A DNA stretch of 64,000 nt from Paenibacillus oryzisoli (GTDB lineage: Bacteria; Bacillota; Bacilli; Paenibacillales; NBRC-103111): the NCBI RefSeq assembly GCF_001653565.1, contig NZ_LYPB01000073.1, forward strand, positions 44,794-108,793, in the 5' to 3' direction. Both the position numbers and the translations under genes were made by a program. The notes beneath the pieces were generated by a model. The model worked only from the letters and a program-made list of their open reading frames with translations. It was not told the DNA's origin and did not search any database. Shown piece after piece: positions 44,547 through 54,085 of the stretch. Each line of letters opens with the position of its first letter. Position 1 is the first letter of the stretch.

Positions 44547-47015
44547 CTACCCAACTGGACTGTCAGCTTCTACAAGCTCAATCCATTCGTTGTATTCGAT
44601 TTGAAGCTTAGCGTATTCTTCACGCAATTTACGATATTCCTCTTTGACGGCATGAAGTTCTTCTTGTTGCGCTTCGTCGTTCATACTTAACTGTAATAAT
44701 TCTTCCTTTTCCTGCTGAGCTTGCGTCCAAATAAGTTCTTTTTCTTCTTCAAACTCTTGTGCGCGTCTTTCTCGTTCTATCTGCATTTGTGCAAGTAATT
44801 CTTCAATCTTACCTTGGTAATGCTGAATGATCGCAGCCTTCTGCTCCTCAAGCATTTGTTGGAACGTTGCTTGTTGCTTCTGATAGTGGCCTTCTAGATT
44901 GCCTTTTGCCTCTTCAAACCGTTTTGCTTTAGCTTCTTCTTCTTCCTGATATAACAACGCAAGTGAGTCGATATCTTCTTGATGAGCGCTAGCCGCAACT
45001 TCTAACTCAGCTTGATGCTTCTGCTTAATCGCATGAATTTCAGCATGGTGTCCACGCACGATGGCTGCTATTTCATTATGATTTTTCGTATTGTTCAATG
45101 TTAATTCTTCCCGGTGCTGCCTAGAGAGCGATTCCATTTCGTTGTGATGGTTCTCAGTAAGTGCACTCAACTCTGCTTGGTGCATTTCCGATATTGCGTG
45201 CAGCTCATTTTGATGGTTTTCAGAAATTGTACTTAATTCGATATGGTGTTGCTTGGTAAGAGAATCAATCTCTTTCTGATGATTTTCTGTCAAAGATGCA
45301 ATTTCGAAATGGTGCTCATCTATTTGGCTTGCCAATTCACTTTGCAGTTTATCCGTAATTGCGGTTAACTCCGATTGGTATTCTTCTGAAATGGATTCGA
45401 TTTCAGTGAGATGGCTATCGGAAATAGCTACTAATTCGGCTTGATGATCTTCTAGCATAAGTGCGATTACTTGCTGCTGCTCTTCCTTCAAGACTGTAAT
45501 TGCTTCTTGATGTTCTTCTGTTAAGATCGCAATTGCTTGTTGTTCTTCGTTCAAGGCTGCAATTGCTTCTTGATGTTCTTCTTTCAAGGCTGCGATTGCT
45601 TCTTGATGTTCTTCTTTCAAAGTCGCGATTGCTTCTTGTTTTTCTTCCTTCAAGATTGCGATTGTTTCTTTCTCTTCTTCCTTCAAGATTGCGAATGCTT
45701 CTTGATGTTCTTCATTCAAGAGTGCGATTGCAAATTGATGTTCCTCTGTCAAAAGCGCTATGGCTGCTTCATGCCCCTCTGTCAGCGTTCCAATTGCTGA
45801 TTGATGCTCTTGTCTCAAAGACGCAAGTTGAGAGTCATGTTCGCGCGCCATGGAAGCTTGTAATTCCTGGTGTTGGAGGGTTATGGATTTGATTTGCGCT
45901 TGGTATTGCTTATGGATGACATCGATATCAGATCCACTTTGCTTAGAGAGTAGTGACAATGCTTCTTGGTGCTGCAGTTCTACGTTTTCTTTATCTTGTA
46001 CATGCAGCTGAATAAGCGATTGTTTCTCTTCCTGCAATTGTTGTTGCAGAGTTTCATTTTCTAAGCGATGCGCCTCTGCGATGGCGGCCAACTCAACTTT
46101 ATGCTGTTCCGTTAATTTCAGAAGCTGCTGCGATTTATTCAGCTGCGCTTGCTCAAGCTGTTGCTTGCTTTGTTGATGGAGCTTCTTTTCTTGCTCAAGC
46201 TGTTGTTTTACTTGTAAGCTTTGGCGCTTCTCTTGATCAAGCTGTTGCTTGATTTGATCTATTTGTTTATGAACTTGCTCTTGTTGTTGTTTCACTTGAT
46301 CATTCTGTTGTTTGGCTTGGTCTATTTGTTGTTTCGCTTGGTCATTTTGTTGATTAGCTTGTTCTAGTTGCTGTTTCGCTTCGTCTAGCTGCTGTTTCGT
46401 TTGGTCTAGTTGTTGTTTGGCTTGGTCTAGTTGTTGTTTGGCTTGGTCTAGTTGTTGCTTCGTTTGATCACTCTGTTGTTTAGCTTGAACTTGCTGCTGC
46501 TTCGCTTGTTCAATTTGTTGCCTCGCTTGGTCTAGTTGTTGTTTCCCGAGTTCATACTTTTGTTTCATTTGCAGCATTTGCTGATTGGATTGTTCTTGTT
46601 CTTGTCTTACTTTTAGTATTTCTTGCTTATGTTGTTTTTCAAGTTCTGGTATTTGATCCAGTTTCTCGTTAAGCTCGGCAAGTATGGCTTGGTTCTTGTC
46701 ATCTTCTTGCTTTAGTTCGTGATACCGTGATGTGAGCTTTTCGTAGGCGATTTTCGTCGCTTCCTGCTCTTTCTGGACTTTGCTAAGCTCTTCCAAGATT
46801 TCATTCATCCGGAAGCACTCATCCGCCATGTTTACTGCGGCTAAAACAGCGATTCTTTGTGAATCTAGACGGGGGTACCCTTTGGCAATACGAAACATTT
46901 GGTCATTCACATATTCAGCGACACGCTTCATATGATTCGTGCTTGTATCTGCTTTGAGCTTATATTGGTGTCCATATATATCAACAGTAATTCTTGTTTT
47001 ATCTTCTATAGTCAA
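44547..47015 (-). CDS. zapA: Giant ZapA with long coiled coil
   Basis: 822 residues from a TTG with GGGAGG eight bases upstream. The first ~80 residues are ZapA, the FtsZ-binding protein: RITVDIYGHQYKLKADTS...VNDQM...RIAVLAAVNMADEC. Ordinary ZapA is under 200 residues. Here about 740 residues of coiled coil follow: Gln-rich heptads of the form QLDQAKQ (about 155-292), then 11-residue units such as LKEEHQEAIAA and ISENHQNELHA (about 300-695), then a charged end. No membrane segment. Upstream of cvpA and downstream of pheT, the standard zapA position. The repeats are in frame with no stops. Confidence 0.9.
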   Translation of the reverse strand: MTIEDKTRITVDIYGHQYKLKADTSTNHMKRVAEYVNDQMFRIAKGYPRLDSQRIAVLAAVNMADECFRMNEILEELSKVQKEQEATKIAYEKLTSRYHELKQEDDKNQAILAELNEKLDQIPELEKQHKQEILKVRQEQEQSNQQMLQMKQKYELGKQQLDQARQQIEQAKQQQVQAKQQSDQTKQQLDQAKQQLDQAKQQLDQTKQQLDEAKQQLEQANQQNDQAKQQIDQAKQQNDQVKQQQEQVHKQIDQIKQQLDQEKRQSLQVKQQLEQEKKLHQQSKQQLEQAQLNKSQQLLKLTEQHKVELAAIAEAHRLENETLQQQLQEEKQSLIQLHVQDKENVELQHQEALSLLSKQSGSDIDVIHKQYQAQIKSITLQHQELQASMAREHDSQLASLRQEHQSAIGTLTEGHEAAIALLTEEHQFAIALLNEEHQEAFAILKEEEKETIAILKEEKQEAIATLKEEHQEAIAALKEEHQEAIAALNEEQQAIAILTEEHQEAITVLKEEQQQVIALMLEDHQAELVAISDSHLTEIESISEEYQSELTAITDKLQSELASQIDEHHFEIASLTENHQKEIDSLTKQHHIELSTISENHQNELHAISEMHQAELSALTENHHNEMESLSRQHREELTLNNTKNHNEIAAIVRGHHAEIHAIKQKHQAELEVAASAHQEDIDSLALLYQEEEEAKAKRFEEAKGNLEGHYQKQQATFQQMLEEQKAAIIQHYQGKIEELLAQMQIERERRAQEFEEEKELIWTQAQQEKEELLQLSMNDEAQQEELHAVKEEYRKLREEYAKLQIEYNEWIELVEADSPVG

Positions 47016-47039
47016 TTTGAAATCCTCCCTTAAGATGAA

Positions 47040-47078
47040 AGGCTGGCCTTATCGAGAATAATTTCGATAAGACCAGCC
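47040..47078 (-). terminator. Hairpin between pheT and zapA
   Basis: AGGCTGGNCTTATCGA pairs with its complement around a short loop; the T-run after it is weak, so some read-through into zapA is likely. Confidence 0.7.
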
Positions 47079-47109
47079 TGAATTCCTGCAACCTATAAGG
47101 AAAGTTACA

Positions 47110-49602
47110 CTATTTTCTTAACTCTGCCTCAAATTGTTGTTCGAGTGTTGCCACAACTTTGGCGTGGAGTTCAGTTACTTCTTCATCGAGCAAAGTTCTG
47201 TCCCCATGACGGTATACAAGCGCGATTGCTACACTCTTCCGATTCGTACCAAGACGCTCTCCTGTATAGATATCAAACACTTGGATTGACTCCAACAATT
47301 CACCTGCAACTTCTGAAATCGCTTGTTCCATAAGTCCAACAGGAACGCTTGTATTCACCACTACCGCGATATCACGTCCGATAGACGGATAACGAGGTAA
47401 TAGCTTGTAAACAATCTCTTCTCCAGCCGTTTCCAAGATTGGCGCTAGTTCAACTTCAAGCACATACGTGTCGTCCAGATCACGCTGTTGTTGGGCAGTT
47501 GGATGTAGTTGACCTACATGGCCAATGACTTTGGGACCTTCAGCGGAAGGAAGTACGATCTCTGCTGTACGCCCCGGGTGGAAACCTTCTGGTGCTGCTG
47601 ATGTGTATGTCAGACCTTTTATCCCAAGGTAACCCACTAAACGATCGAAAATACCTTTGATGTCGTAGAAATCAACAGCCTCTGACTTCTGAGCCCAGTG
47701 AGCTTGACGACGTTTGCCAGTCAATACGATGGACAGTAATAGCTTTTCTTGCGGCAAAGCCGTAAGTGTTGATTCGTCTGTAATGAAAGCTTTTCCGATT
47801 TCAAAAATGGCGACGTCATCCATTGTACGATTGCGATTATAGCTAACAACATCAAGCAAATGCGGCACTAAGCTGGTGCGCAGCTGACTGCGGTCTTCGC
47901 TCATCGGCATTGCAAGTGAAATTGGCTTCGCATTAGGGAATAAACCAGGAATAGCATCAATTTGCGCTTGTGCATTCACTTCAGCACCTGTACCAACGTG
48001 TGAACGCGGGTTGGTGAAGGAATACGTAATCACTTCGTTCAATCCGCTTTGCGTCAAGATGTTCCGTGTAATACGGCGGATCGATTGCTCTTTGGAAAGC
48101 GACCCTGGCGTTGTCACGCCGGTCATTAAAGTCGTCGGGATGTTATCGTAGCCGAAGAGACGTGCCACTTCTTCGATCAAATCGACATCACGCGTAATGT
48201 CTCCGCGGCGGCTCGGCACATGCACGAGCAGCTTGCCTTCGCCAGCTTGCTCGAATGTGAAATGCAAGCGCGAAAGAATTTGCCCCATCTCGGCCAAGGA
48301 AAGCGCTGTGCCGAGATAGTTGTTCACGCGGTCAGCCCCAAGCTCGATACTGACCGACTTGTGCGTTCCGCTAGCGGCTTCTACGATGCCGTCAGCGACT
48401 AGACCACCTGCGTATTGCGCAATCAGCGCAGCAGCACGGTTCAGCGCCGGAATCACCGATTCCGGGTTCACTTCTTTCTCGAAGCGAAGGCTCGCTTCCG
48501 AGCGAAGACCTAACTGGCGCGATGTGCGGCGCACAGAACTGCCAGCGAACTTCGCTGATTCAAGCAGGATCCGCGAAGTTCCCTCCGTTACTTCGGAGTT
48601 GGCTCCGCCCATAACTCCGGCAATCGCCACAGGCTTCGTGCCGTCCGTCACGAGAAGCATGTGCGGCTCTAAAATACGTTCCACATCGTCGAGTGTAACG
48701 AGCTTCTCAGCAGCTTCAGCGAGTCGTACGTCGATGTGTCCGTTATTCAACTGCTCCGCGTCGAACGCGTGAAGCGGCTGGCCGTACTCCAACATCACGA
48801 AGTTCGTGATGTCAACGATGTTGTTGATGGGGCGGATGCCCGCAGCCATCAAGCGGTTCTGGATCCACAGCGGTGAAGTGCCTACGCGCACGCCTTCGAT
48901 CAGGCGAGCCGCGTAGTGCGTGCACTGTTCCGCCGCTGTGATCTTCACGCTGATGCGGTCAGCAGCTTTCACGCCTGCATTGCCTGCCGCTTGAAGTGCC
49001 GCTTCCGCATCAGGCAGCTTCACTTCGCGGCCAAGGATCGCCGCGATTTCGTAAGCCGCTCCGAGCATGCTCAAGCAATCGGAACGATTCGGCGTCAAGT
49101 CAAGATCCATGACTTTGTCGCTAATCGCTAATACATCTAGAATAGATTGGCCAATTTCCGTATCCTCAGGCAATACCAGAATACCTTCTTGAATTTCTTT
49201 TGGCAGCAATTTGTCGTTAAGCCCTAGCTCTTTCGCGGAACAAATCATGCCTTGTGATTCCACGCCGCGCAGCTTCGCACGTTTAATTTCCAGTCCACCC
49301 GGAAGGACTGCACCGATCATAGCGACAGGAACCTTTTGTCCAGCATCAATATTTTTGGCACCGCACACGATTTGCAAGTCTTCCCCTTGCCCTGCATCGA
49401 TCACACAAACGCTTAGTTTGTCGGCATCAGGGTGCTTTTCACGGGATTTTACAAACCCAACTACAACGTTAGATACACCTTTATTCCGATCCTCCACGAT
49501 ATCCACTTCGATACCGCTGCGGGTTAATTTTTCTGCTAATTCTTCGGCTGTGAAGCCTGTAACGTCAACATATTCCGATAACCATTGATAAGAAACTTTC
49601 AT
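47110..49602 (-). CDS. pheT: Phenylalanyl-tRNA synthetase beta subunit
   Basis: 830 residues, a little longer than the usual 800-815. It begins MKVSYQWLSEYVDVTGFTA and has the tRNA-binding OB fold (VVVGFVKSREKHPDADKLSV), the B3/B4 editing domain, B5 and the C-terminal anticodon-binding (FDX-ACB) domain near VNTSVPVGLMEQ. GGAGGG before the ATG. It forms the alpha2-beta2 enzyme with PheS and charges tRNA-Phe. Cotranscribed with pheS, 26 bases apart. Confidence 0.97.
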   Translation of the reverse strand: MKVSYQWLSEYVDVTGFTAEELAEKLTRSGIEVDIVEDRNKGVSNVVVGFVKSREKHPDADKLSVCVIDAGQGEDLQIVCGAKNIDAGQKVPVAMIGAVLPGGLEIKRAKLRGVESQGMICSAKELGLNDKLLPKEIQEGILVLPEDTEIGQSILDVLAISDKVMDLDLTPNRSDCLSMLGAAYEIAAILGREVKLPDAEAALQAAGNAGVKAADRISVKITAAEQCTHYAARLIEGVRVGTSPLWIQNRLMAAGIRPINNIVDITNFVMLEYGQPLHAFDAEQLNNGHIDVRLAEAAEKLVTLDDVERILEPHMLLVTDGTKPVAIAGVMGGANSEVTEGTSRILLESAKFAGSSVRRTSRQLGLRSEASLRFEKEVNPESVIPALNRAAALIAQYAGGLVADGIVEAASGTHKSVSIELGADRVNNYLGTALSLAEMGQILSRLHFTFEQAGEGKLLVHVPSRRGDITRDVDLIEEVARLFGYDNIPTTLMTGVTTPGSLSKEQSIRRITRNILTQSGLNEVITYSFTNPRSHVGTGAEVNAQAQIDAIPGLFPNAKPISLAMPMSEDRSQLRTSLVPHLLDVVSYNRNRTMDDVAIFEIGKAFITDESTLTALPQEKLLLSIVLTGKRRQAHWAQKSEAVDFYDIKGIFDRLVGYLGIKGLTYTSAAPEGFHPGRTAEIVLPSAEGPKVIGHVGQLHPTAQQQRDLDDTYVLEVELAPILETAGEEIVYKLLPRYPSIGRDIAVVVNTSVPVGLMEQAISEVAGELLESIQVFDIYTGERLGTNRKSVAIALVYRHGDRTLLDEEVTELHAKVVATLEQQFEAELRK

Positions 49603-49628
49603 GCTTGTTACCCTCCTTTTCCTACTGT

Positions 49629-50663
49629 TTATACATGTAAAAATTGCTTTAAGAAACGCAAATCATTCGTATAGAAATGGCGAATATCTTCGATGCCGTA
49701 TTTCAACATAGCGATACGTTCAACACCCATACCGAAAGCGAATCCCGTGTATTCCTTCGGATCATAGCCACCCATTTCAAGCACTCGCGGATGTACCATC
49801 CCTGCTCCAAGAATCTCTAACCAGCCTGTTTGCTTACATGTACGGCAACCTTCACCGCCACACATAGCACAGCTCACATCAACTTCAACGCTCGGCTCTG
49901 TGAACGGGAAGAAACTAGGACGCATCCGGATTTTGGTCGCCGGGCCATACATTTCTTGTACGAATTGAAGCAATGTTCCTTTGAGATCACTCATCCGCAC
50001 GTTGCGGTCAATGACCAGACCTTCAATTTGTTGGAACATGTGAGAGTGAGTCGCATCGTCGTCATCGCGGCGGTATACTTTGCCTGGGCAGATGATTTTG
50101 ATCGGAACTTCACCTTTGCGCTTCTCCATTGTTCTTACTTGAACAGGGGATGTTTGCGTGCGCATCAAGATTTCTTCCGTGACATAGAACGAATCTTGCA
50201 TATCACGAGCCGGGTGATCTTTCGGCAAATTCAACGCTTCGAAGTTGTAATAATCTTGTTCGACTTCTGGTCCTTCAGCTACGGTGTAGCCCATACCAAT
50301 GAAAATGTCTTCAATTTCTTGAATGACTTTGCTCAAAGGGTGCACAGCACCTTGCTGTGAAGGACGTCCTGGCAAAGTAACGTCGATCATTTCAGCGCGA
50401 AGTCTGTTTTCTGTCTCTTGCTTCGTGTATGCGGCTTGTTTCTCTTCAATAACAGACTCAATTGCTGCGCGAACATCATTCGCTACTTGGCCGATAACTG
50501 GTCTCTCTTCTGCACTTAATGCGCCCATGCCGCGAAGAACTTCCGTTAATGGTCCTTTTTTGCCCAAATATTTAACTCTTAAATCGTTCAGCTCCTGCTG
50601 ACTTCCAACGCCGCTAAGCTCCTGCAGCGCTTCTTGCTTCAAAGCCTCTAACCGCTCTTTCAT
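49629..50663 (-). CDS. pheS: Phenylalanyl-tRNA synthetase alpha subunit
   Basis: 344 residues with AGGAGGG before the ATG. The N-terminal coiled coil is followed by the class II catalytic core: motif 2 region HTSPVQVRTM-like (RTQTSPVQVRTM), FFPFTEPSVEVDVSC, and motif 3 GFAFGMGVERIAML. Normal length. Preceded by a T-box leader that raises expression when uncharged tRNA-Phe accumulates. Confidence 0.97.
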   Translation of the reverse strand: MKERLEALKQEALQELSGVGSQQELNDLRVKYLGKKGPLTEVLRGMGALSAEERPVIGQVANDVRAAIESVIEEKQAAYTKQETENRLRAEMIDVTLPGRPSQQGAVHPLSKVIQEIEDIFIGMGYTVAEGPEVEQDYYNFEALNLPKDHPARDMQDSFYVTEEILMRTQTSPVQVRTMEKRKGEVPIKIICPGKVYRRDDDDATHSHMFQQIEGLVIDRNVRMSDLKGTLLQFVQEMYGPATKIRMRPSFFPFTEPSVEVDVSCAMCGGEGCRTCKQTGWLEILGAGMVHPRVLEMGGYDPKEYTGFAFGMGVERIAMLKYGIEDIRHFYTNDLRFLKQFLHV

Positions 50664-50699
50664 TGAAATCCCTCCTGAATTAGGCCTCTGAATCGCCCT

Positions 50700-50995
50700 T
50701 TATGCAAACACAAAAAAGACTTCCCGCTCCCTCGCAAGGGACGAAAAGCCGTGGTACCACCCTAATTAGATTCGTCTATGTCCAGATGACAAAGAAACGA
50801 ATCTCACTTCATTCCAGATAACGGACGATGTGTCCGGTTCCCTCTAATGAGAAGCTTGGGTAAGCTTTCTGTTCAAAGGACTGCTCGGGAGCGAACTTCC
50901 ACAGCCTGATTCTCGGGGCCAGCTCTCAATCATTGGCTTTCCCTCCCTGTCAAGAAGCACTGCGTACTCTTCTCCGTCAAAGCATTTCCACGTAT
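50700..50995 (-). ncRNA. T-box leader of pheST
   Basis: The T-box sequence AGGGTGGTACCACGG is the complement of 50749-50763. Upstream, GACGGAGAAGAGTA-type Stem I start lies near 50975 and the specifier loop near 50893-50895 reads TTC, a Phe codon. Downstream a hairpin TCCCTTGCGAGGGA and GAAGTCTTTTTT form the terminator. This leader couples transcription to tRNA-Phe charging. Confidence 0.92.
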
Positions 50996-51006
50996 ATGTA
51001 CCAACA

Positions 51007-51035
51007 ATTATATGCAAGATACAAAGGATATGCAA
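51007..51035 (-). promoter_or_regulatory. Promoter of pheST
   Basis: -35 TTGCAT and -10 TATAAT with a 17-base spacer on the minus strand, ending just upstream of the T-box leader. Confidence 0.75.
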
Positions 51036-51078
51036 GTACATCACACCTTGGTTTTCTGAAATTTTCAGAAACTCCCTA

Positions 51079-51107
51079 TTGACTTCATGCGTTAAGAGGT
51101 CTATATT
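51079..51107 (+). promoter_or_regulatory. Promoter of the marR/MFS unit
   Basis: TTGACT and TATATT separated by exactly 17 bases, followed by two palindromes upstream of the marR start. Confidence 0.75.
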
Positions 51108-51114
51108 TTACTTA

Positions 51115-51177
51115 AATAGTTTAACTATTATCTATTTTAATTATTATATCATTTAATTATTAGACAATTCTAATAAT
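51115..51177. promoter_or_regulatory. Two operator-like palindromes upstream of marR
   Basis: AATAGTTTAACTATT (51115-51129) and ATTATTAGA-CAAT-TCTAATAAT (51156-51177). Both overlap the likely transcript start and leader, where a MarR dimer would block expression. Confidence 0.65.
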
Positions 51178-51197
51178 TTTCGTTAGGAGGTTATCGC

Positions 51198-51626
51198 ATG
51201 GAAGATGAATTGACCGATTACACCAATCGCTTCCGCACATCATTCGAGCTGACGCACCGTAAGATTTCGCAAAGTGTCCTCAGTGAACTCAATTCCGAAT
51301 TAACAGCACCACAATTATTTATGTTAGCGATGATCGCCAAGGAGAATAGTCCGAAGCAATCCCAACTTGCTGATAAATTAGGCGTTAAGCCAAGTGCAAT
51401 CACTGTTATGATTGATCGACTTGTCCAAAGTGGGCATGTGATACGTAAGCATCACGAGACAGATCGTCGCATTGTACTCGTCGAGAACACGGCAGAAGGG
51501 GCAGCAGTGCTGGCTAAAGCTCATGAAGTGCAAAAGAACGTAATCACACGTGGTTTATCTCAGCTCCCTCCGGATGAGCTTCATATTTTCGTAAATGCAT
51601 TTGAGAAATTCACTTCATTTTATTAA
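51198..51626 (+). CDS. MarR family regulator
   Basis: 142 residues with TTAGGAGG upstream. Winged helix: ELTAPQLFMLAMIAKENSPKQSQLADKLGVKPSAITVMI and the beta wing RKHHETDRRIVLVE. Thirty bases upstream of an efflux transporter gene, so it is the likely repressor of that transporter and of itself through the palindromes in its leader. Effector unknown. Confidence 0.9.
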   Translation: MEDELTDYTNRFRTSFELTHRKISQSVLSELNSELTAPQLFMLAMIAKENSPKQSQLADKLGVKPSAITVMIDRLVQSGHVIRKHHETDRRIVLVENTAEGAAVLAKAHEVQKNVITRGLSQLPPDELHIFVNAFEKFTSFY

Positions 51627-51656
51627 TTTTCCTCACATCAAAGGAGTGGTCACACC

Positions 51657-53303
51657 ATGGAAAACATTCAAAAAGCAGCGCCTAAGGAAATCTCCGAAGG
51701 AGCTGCACCAGAACTGAAGAATCGAGGTCTCCTACTCACCGGCTTGATCATCGCCATGCTTTTCGGAGCGTTGGATGGCACGATCGTAGGAACTGCTATG
51801 CCGCGCATCGTCGGAGAATTCGGCGGACTCGGGCTGATGACATGGTTAACGACAGCTTACATGCTGACTTCCACAGTTATCGTACCCATCGCTGGTAAAC
51901 TGGCCGATTTAATGGGTCGCCGAGTCATTTACGTAACAGGTCTCATTATCTTCATCGTTGCTTCAGCGCTTTGCGGAATGTCTCAGAACATGACTGAACT
52001 TATCTTATTCCGCGGCTTGCAAGGTCTTGGTGGTGGTATCATGATGCCAATGGCCATGATTATTATCGGGGATTTATTCACAGGTAAGCAGCGTGCCAAA
52101 TGGCAAGGCGTTTTCGGAGCGATTTTTGGTTTATCCTCTGTTATCGGACCGCAAGTCGGCGGTTGGATCGTAGATGCTTGGGACTGGCGCTGGGTATTCT
52201 ATATCAACCTGCCTGTTGGTGTCCTAGCTGTTATTCTCATCTCTATTGCCTTGCCGAAGCATAAATCAGTAGGGAAAGTTAAGTTTGATGTCCCAGGCAT
52301 CGTCACGATGATTGTCGGTGTAGTTAGTTTACTTCTTGCTCTCACGTTTGGCGGTAGTGAGTACGCATGGGGTTCTTGGCAGATTATTGGCTTGTTCTTA
52401 CTAGCTGTAGTGTCGTTAGTTAGCTTCGTATTTATTGAGAGCAAAGCTGATGAGCCCATCCTTCCAGTTCGTTTGTTCAAAAATAGAACTTTCTCCACCA
52501 TTAACGGCGTAGGTTTCTTGATGGCGGTTGGTATGTTCGGTGCAATTATGTTCGTTCCTCTCTTCATGCAAGGAATTGTCGGTATAAGTGCATCCGCTTC
52601 TGGAACCGTCATGACACCGCTCATGATTACAATGATTGCTGCCAGTGTTGTTTCAGGCCAATTGATTGATAAGATTGGTGTTCGCAGACAAATGCTTATC
52701 GGTATGATTGTCATGGCTGTTGGCTTTGTTTTCCTTAGCACAATGGGTATTTCAACGACAAAGTTGATAGCTTCTAGCTACATGGTTCTACTTGGTTTAG
52801 GAATGGGTCTTGTTATGCCGATCCTGACGCTCGCTTTGCAAGAAAGCTTTCCAAAATCAGAGCTTGGTGTTGTAACGTCATCCAGCCAATTCTTCCGTCA
52901 AATCGGTGGAACCTTCGGAATGACGATTCTCGGCGCTATTATGAATCATAAATCAACGATTTTGCTTGAACAAAATTTAGAGCCAGTAGTGAAACAGTTC
53001 CCCGCGGAAGTAGGCAGTCCGATAATTGACATGATTCATAAGAATCCGCAAACTCTCTATTCCTCCCTCTTAAGTCCAGAGGCATTGGCTAAATTGCCAA
53101 AAGAATTAGTGGAGAGATTGCCAATCATTAAAGATGCCCTTGTTTCCTCTCTTCATCAAGTGTTTATCTATGGTCTGGTATTCGTACTACTCGGCGCGAT
53201 CCTTACGTTATTCGTTGGAAACATCAAGCTTTCCGACCGGAAATCGAAGAAAAAAGAAGATGGTGAAGACGAGAACCAAGTTTCCCCTAATCTTGCTCAC
53301 TAA
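51657..53303 (+). CDS. DHA2-type MFS drug efflux transporter
   Basis: 548 residues, about fourteen helices, typical of the EmrB/QacA group. MLFGALDGTIVGTAMPRIV in helix 1, GKLADLMGRRVIYV as the motif A loop, and WRWVFYINLPVGVLA after helix 5. The C-terminal tail is charged (RKSKKKEDGEDENQ). It should export lipophilic drugs using the proton gradient. Cotranscribed with the upstream marR gene. Confidence 0.92.
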   Translation: MENIQKAAPKEISEGAAPELKNRGLLLTGLIIAMLFGALDGTIVGTAMPRIVGEFGGLGLMTWLTTAYMLTSTVIVPIAGKLADLMGRRVIYVTGLIIFIVASALCGMSQNMTELILFRGLQGLGGGIMMPMAMIIIGDLFTGKQRAKWQGVFGAIFGLSSVIGPQVGGWIVDAWDWRWVFYINLPVGVLAVILISIALPKHKSVGKVKFDVPGIVTMIVGVVSLLLALTFGGSEYAWGSWQIIGLFLLAVVSLVSFVFIESKADEPILPVRLFKNRTFSTINGVGFLMAVGMFGAIMFVPLFMQGIVGISASASGTVMTPLMITMIAASVVSGQLIDKIGVRRQMLIGMIVMAVGFVFLSTMGISTTKLIASSYMVLLGLGMGLVMPILTLALQESFPKSELGVVTSSSQFFRQIGGTFGMTILGAIMNHKSTILLEQNLEPVVKQFPAEVGSPIIDMIHKNPQTLYSSLLSPEALAKLPKELVERLPIIKDALVSSLHQVFIYGLVFVLLGAILTLFVGNIKLSDRKSKKKEDGEDENQVSPNLAH

Positions 53304-53309
53304 AGAAAA

Positions 53310-53340
53310 AGCTCCCTTCCTCAGAATGAGGTTGGGAGCT
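53310..53340. terminator. Bidirectional terminator between MFS gene and signal peptidase gene
   Basis: AGCTCCC pairs with GGGAGCT with further pairing inside, T-runs on the minus strand. Confidence 0.85.
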
Positions 53341-53354
53341 GTTCATCTTTATAA

Positions 53355-53882
53355 TTAATCCACGGTACCTATTTGACTAAAAGGAAAAATGCGAAACACA
53401 ACTTTCCCAATAATATCTTTCTCTGCTACAAAAGGTGTCGCTGACCACAAGTGAGAATCGTAGCTGTCATTGCGATTATCGCCTAGGAAGAAATACTTCC
53501 CTTCCGGCACAGTAACCTGATGAAAAGTGTAGGTCATTGGTGCTTGAAGATAAGGCTCGTCCACCTTTGCTCCGTTCCTGTACAGGGCACCATCTTTGAC
53601 CTCAATTGTATCGCCAGGCAGGCCAATCAGGCGCTTCACATAGCGATCTTCATTTCCCTCAATTGGCGGCCAAAACACCACGATATCCCCGAACTCGAAG
53701 TCGGTTAATGGCTTCATTTTCTCAACAATCAGCTCGTCTTGTAATTGAATCGTCGGCAGCATGGATCCCGTTGGAACGGTCATCGCTTGGGCAACATACG
53801 TATTAACTACAAGCGCAATAATGACAGCAAACCCTATAGTAGGCACCCATTCTTTCAATAGGCTTAGCATATATTTCTTCAT
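53355..53882 (-). CDS. Signal peptidase I
   Basis: About 175 residues from the ATG at 53882; a GTG or TTG slightly earlier is also possible. One N-terminal membrane helix (PTIGFAVIIALVVNTYV) and the catalytic Ser40 in VPTGSMLPTI and Lys83 in RYVKRLIGLPGD. The C-terminal GDNRNDSYDSHLW completes the S26 fold. It cleaves signal peptides of secreted proteins. Monocistronic. Confidence 0.95.
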   Translation of the reverse strand: MKKYMLSLLKEWVPTIGFAVIIALVVNTYVAQAMTVPTGSMLPTIQLQDELIVEKMKPLTDFEFGDIVVFWPPIEGNEDRYVKRLIGLPGDTIEVKDGALYRNGAKVDEPYLQAPMTYTFHQVTVPEGKYFFLGDNRNDSYDSHLWSATPFVAEKDIIGKVVFRIFPFSQIGTVD

Positions 53883-54085
53883 CAAAAGAACCAACACCCT
53901 CTCGGCTTAAATTATTCCTAATTACACCGTAACCCATTTAAGAAATTCTTACATTAAGATGAGATAAACTTTTATCAAAGTCATTCGAGGATGTTTACGA
54001 AAATAAAACAAATGCGATCTAATGTGGTAAAATAAAATGTTGGTGTATAATTAATTTGGATACCCTAATAAGGAGAGTGCACAAG

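Noticed and set aside
45500..45892. Leu/Phe-rich plus-strand frames opposite zapA
   Set aside because: Antisense reading of the coiled-coil repeats; no ribosome binding site.
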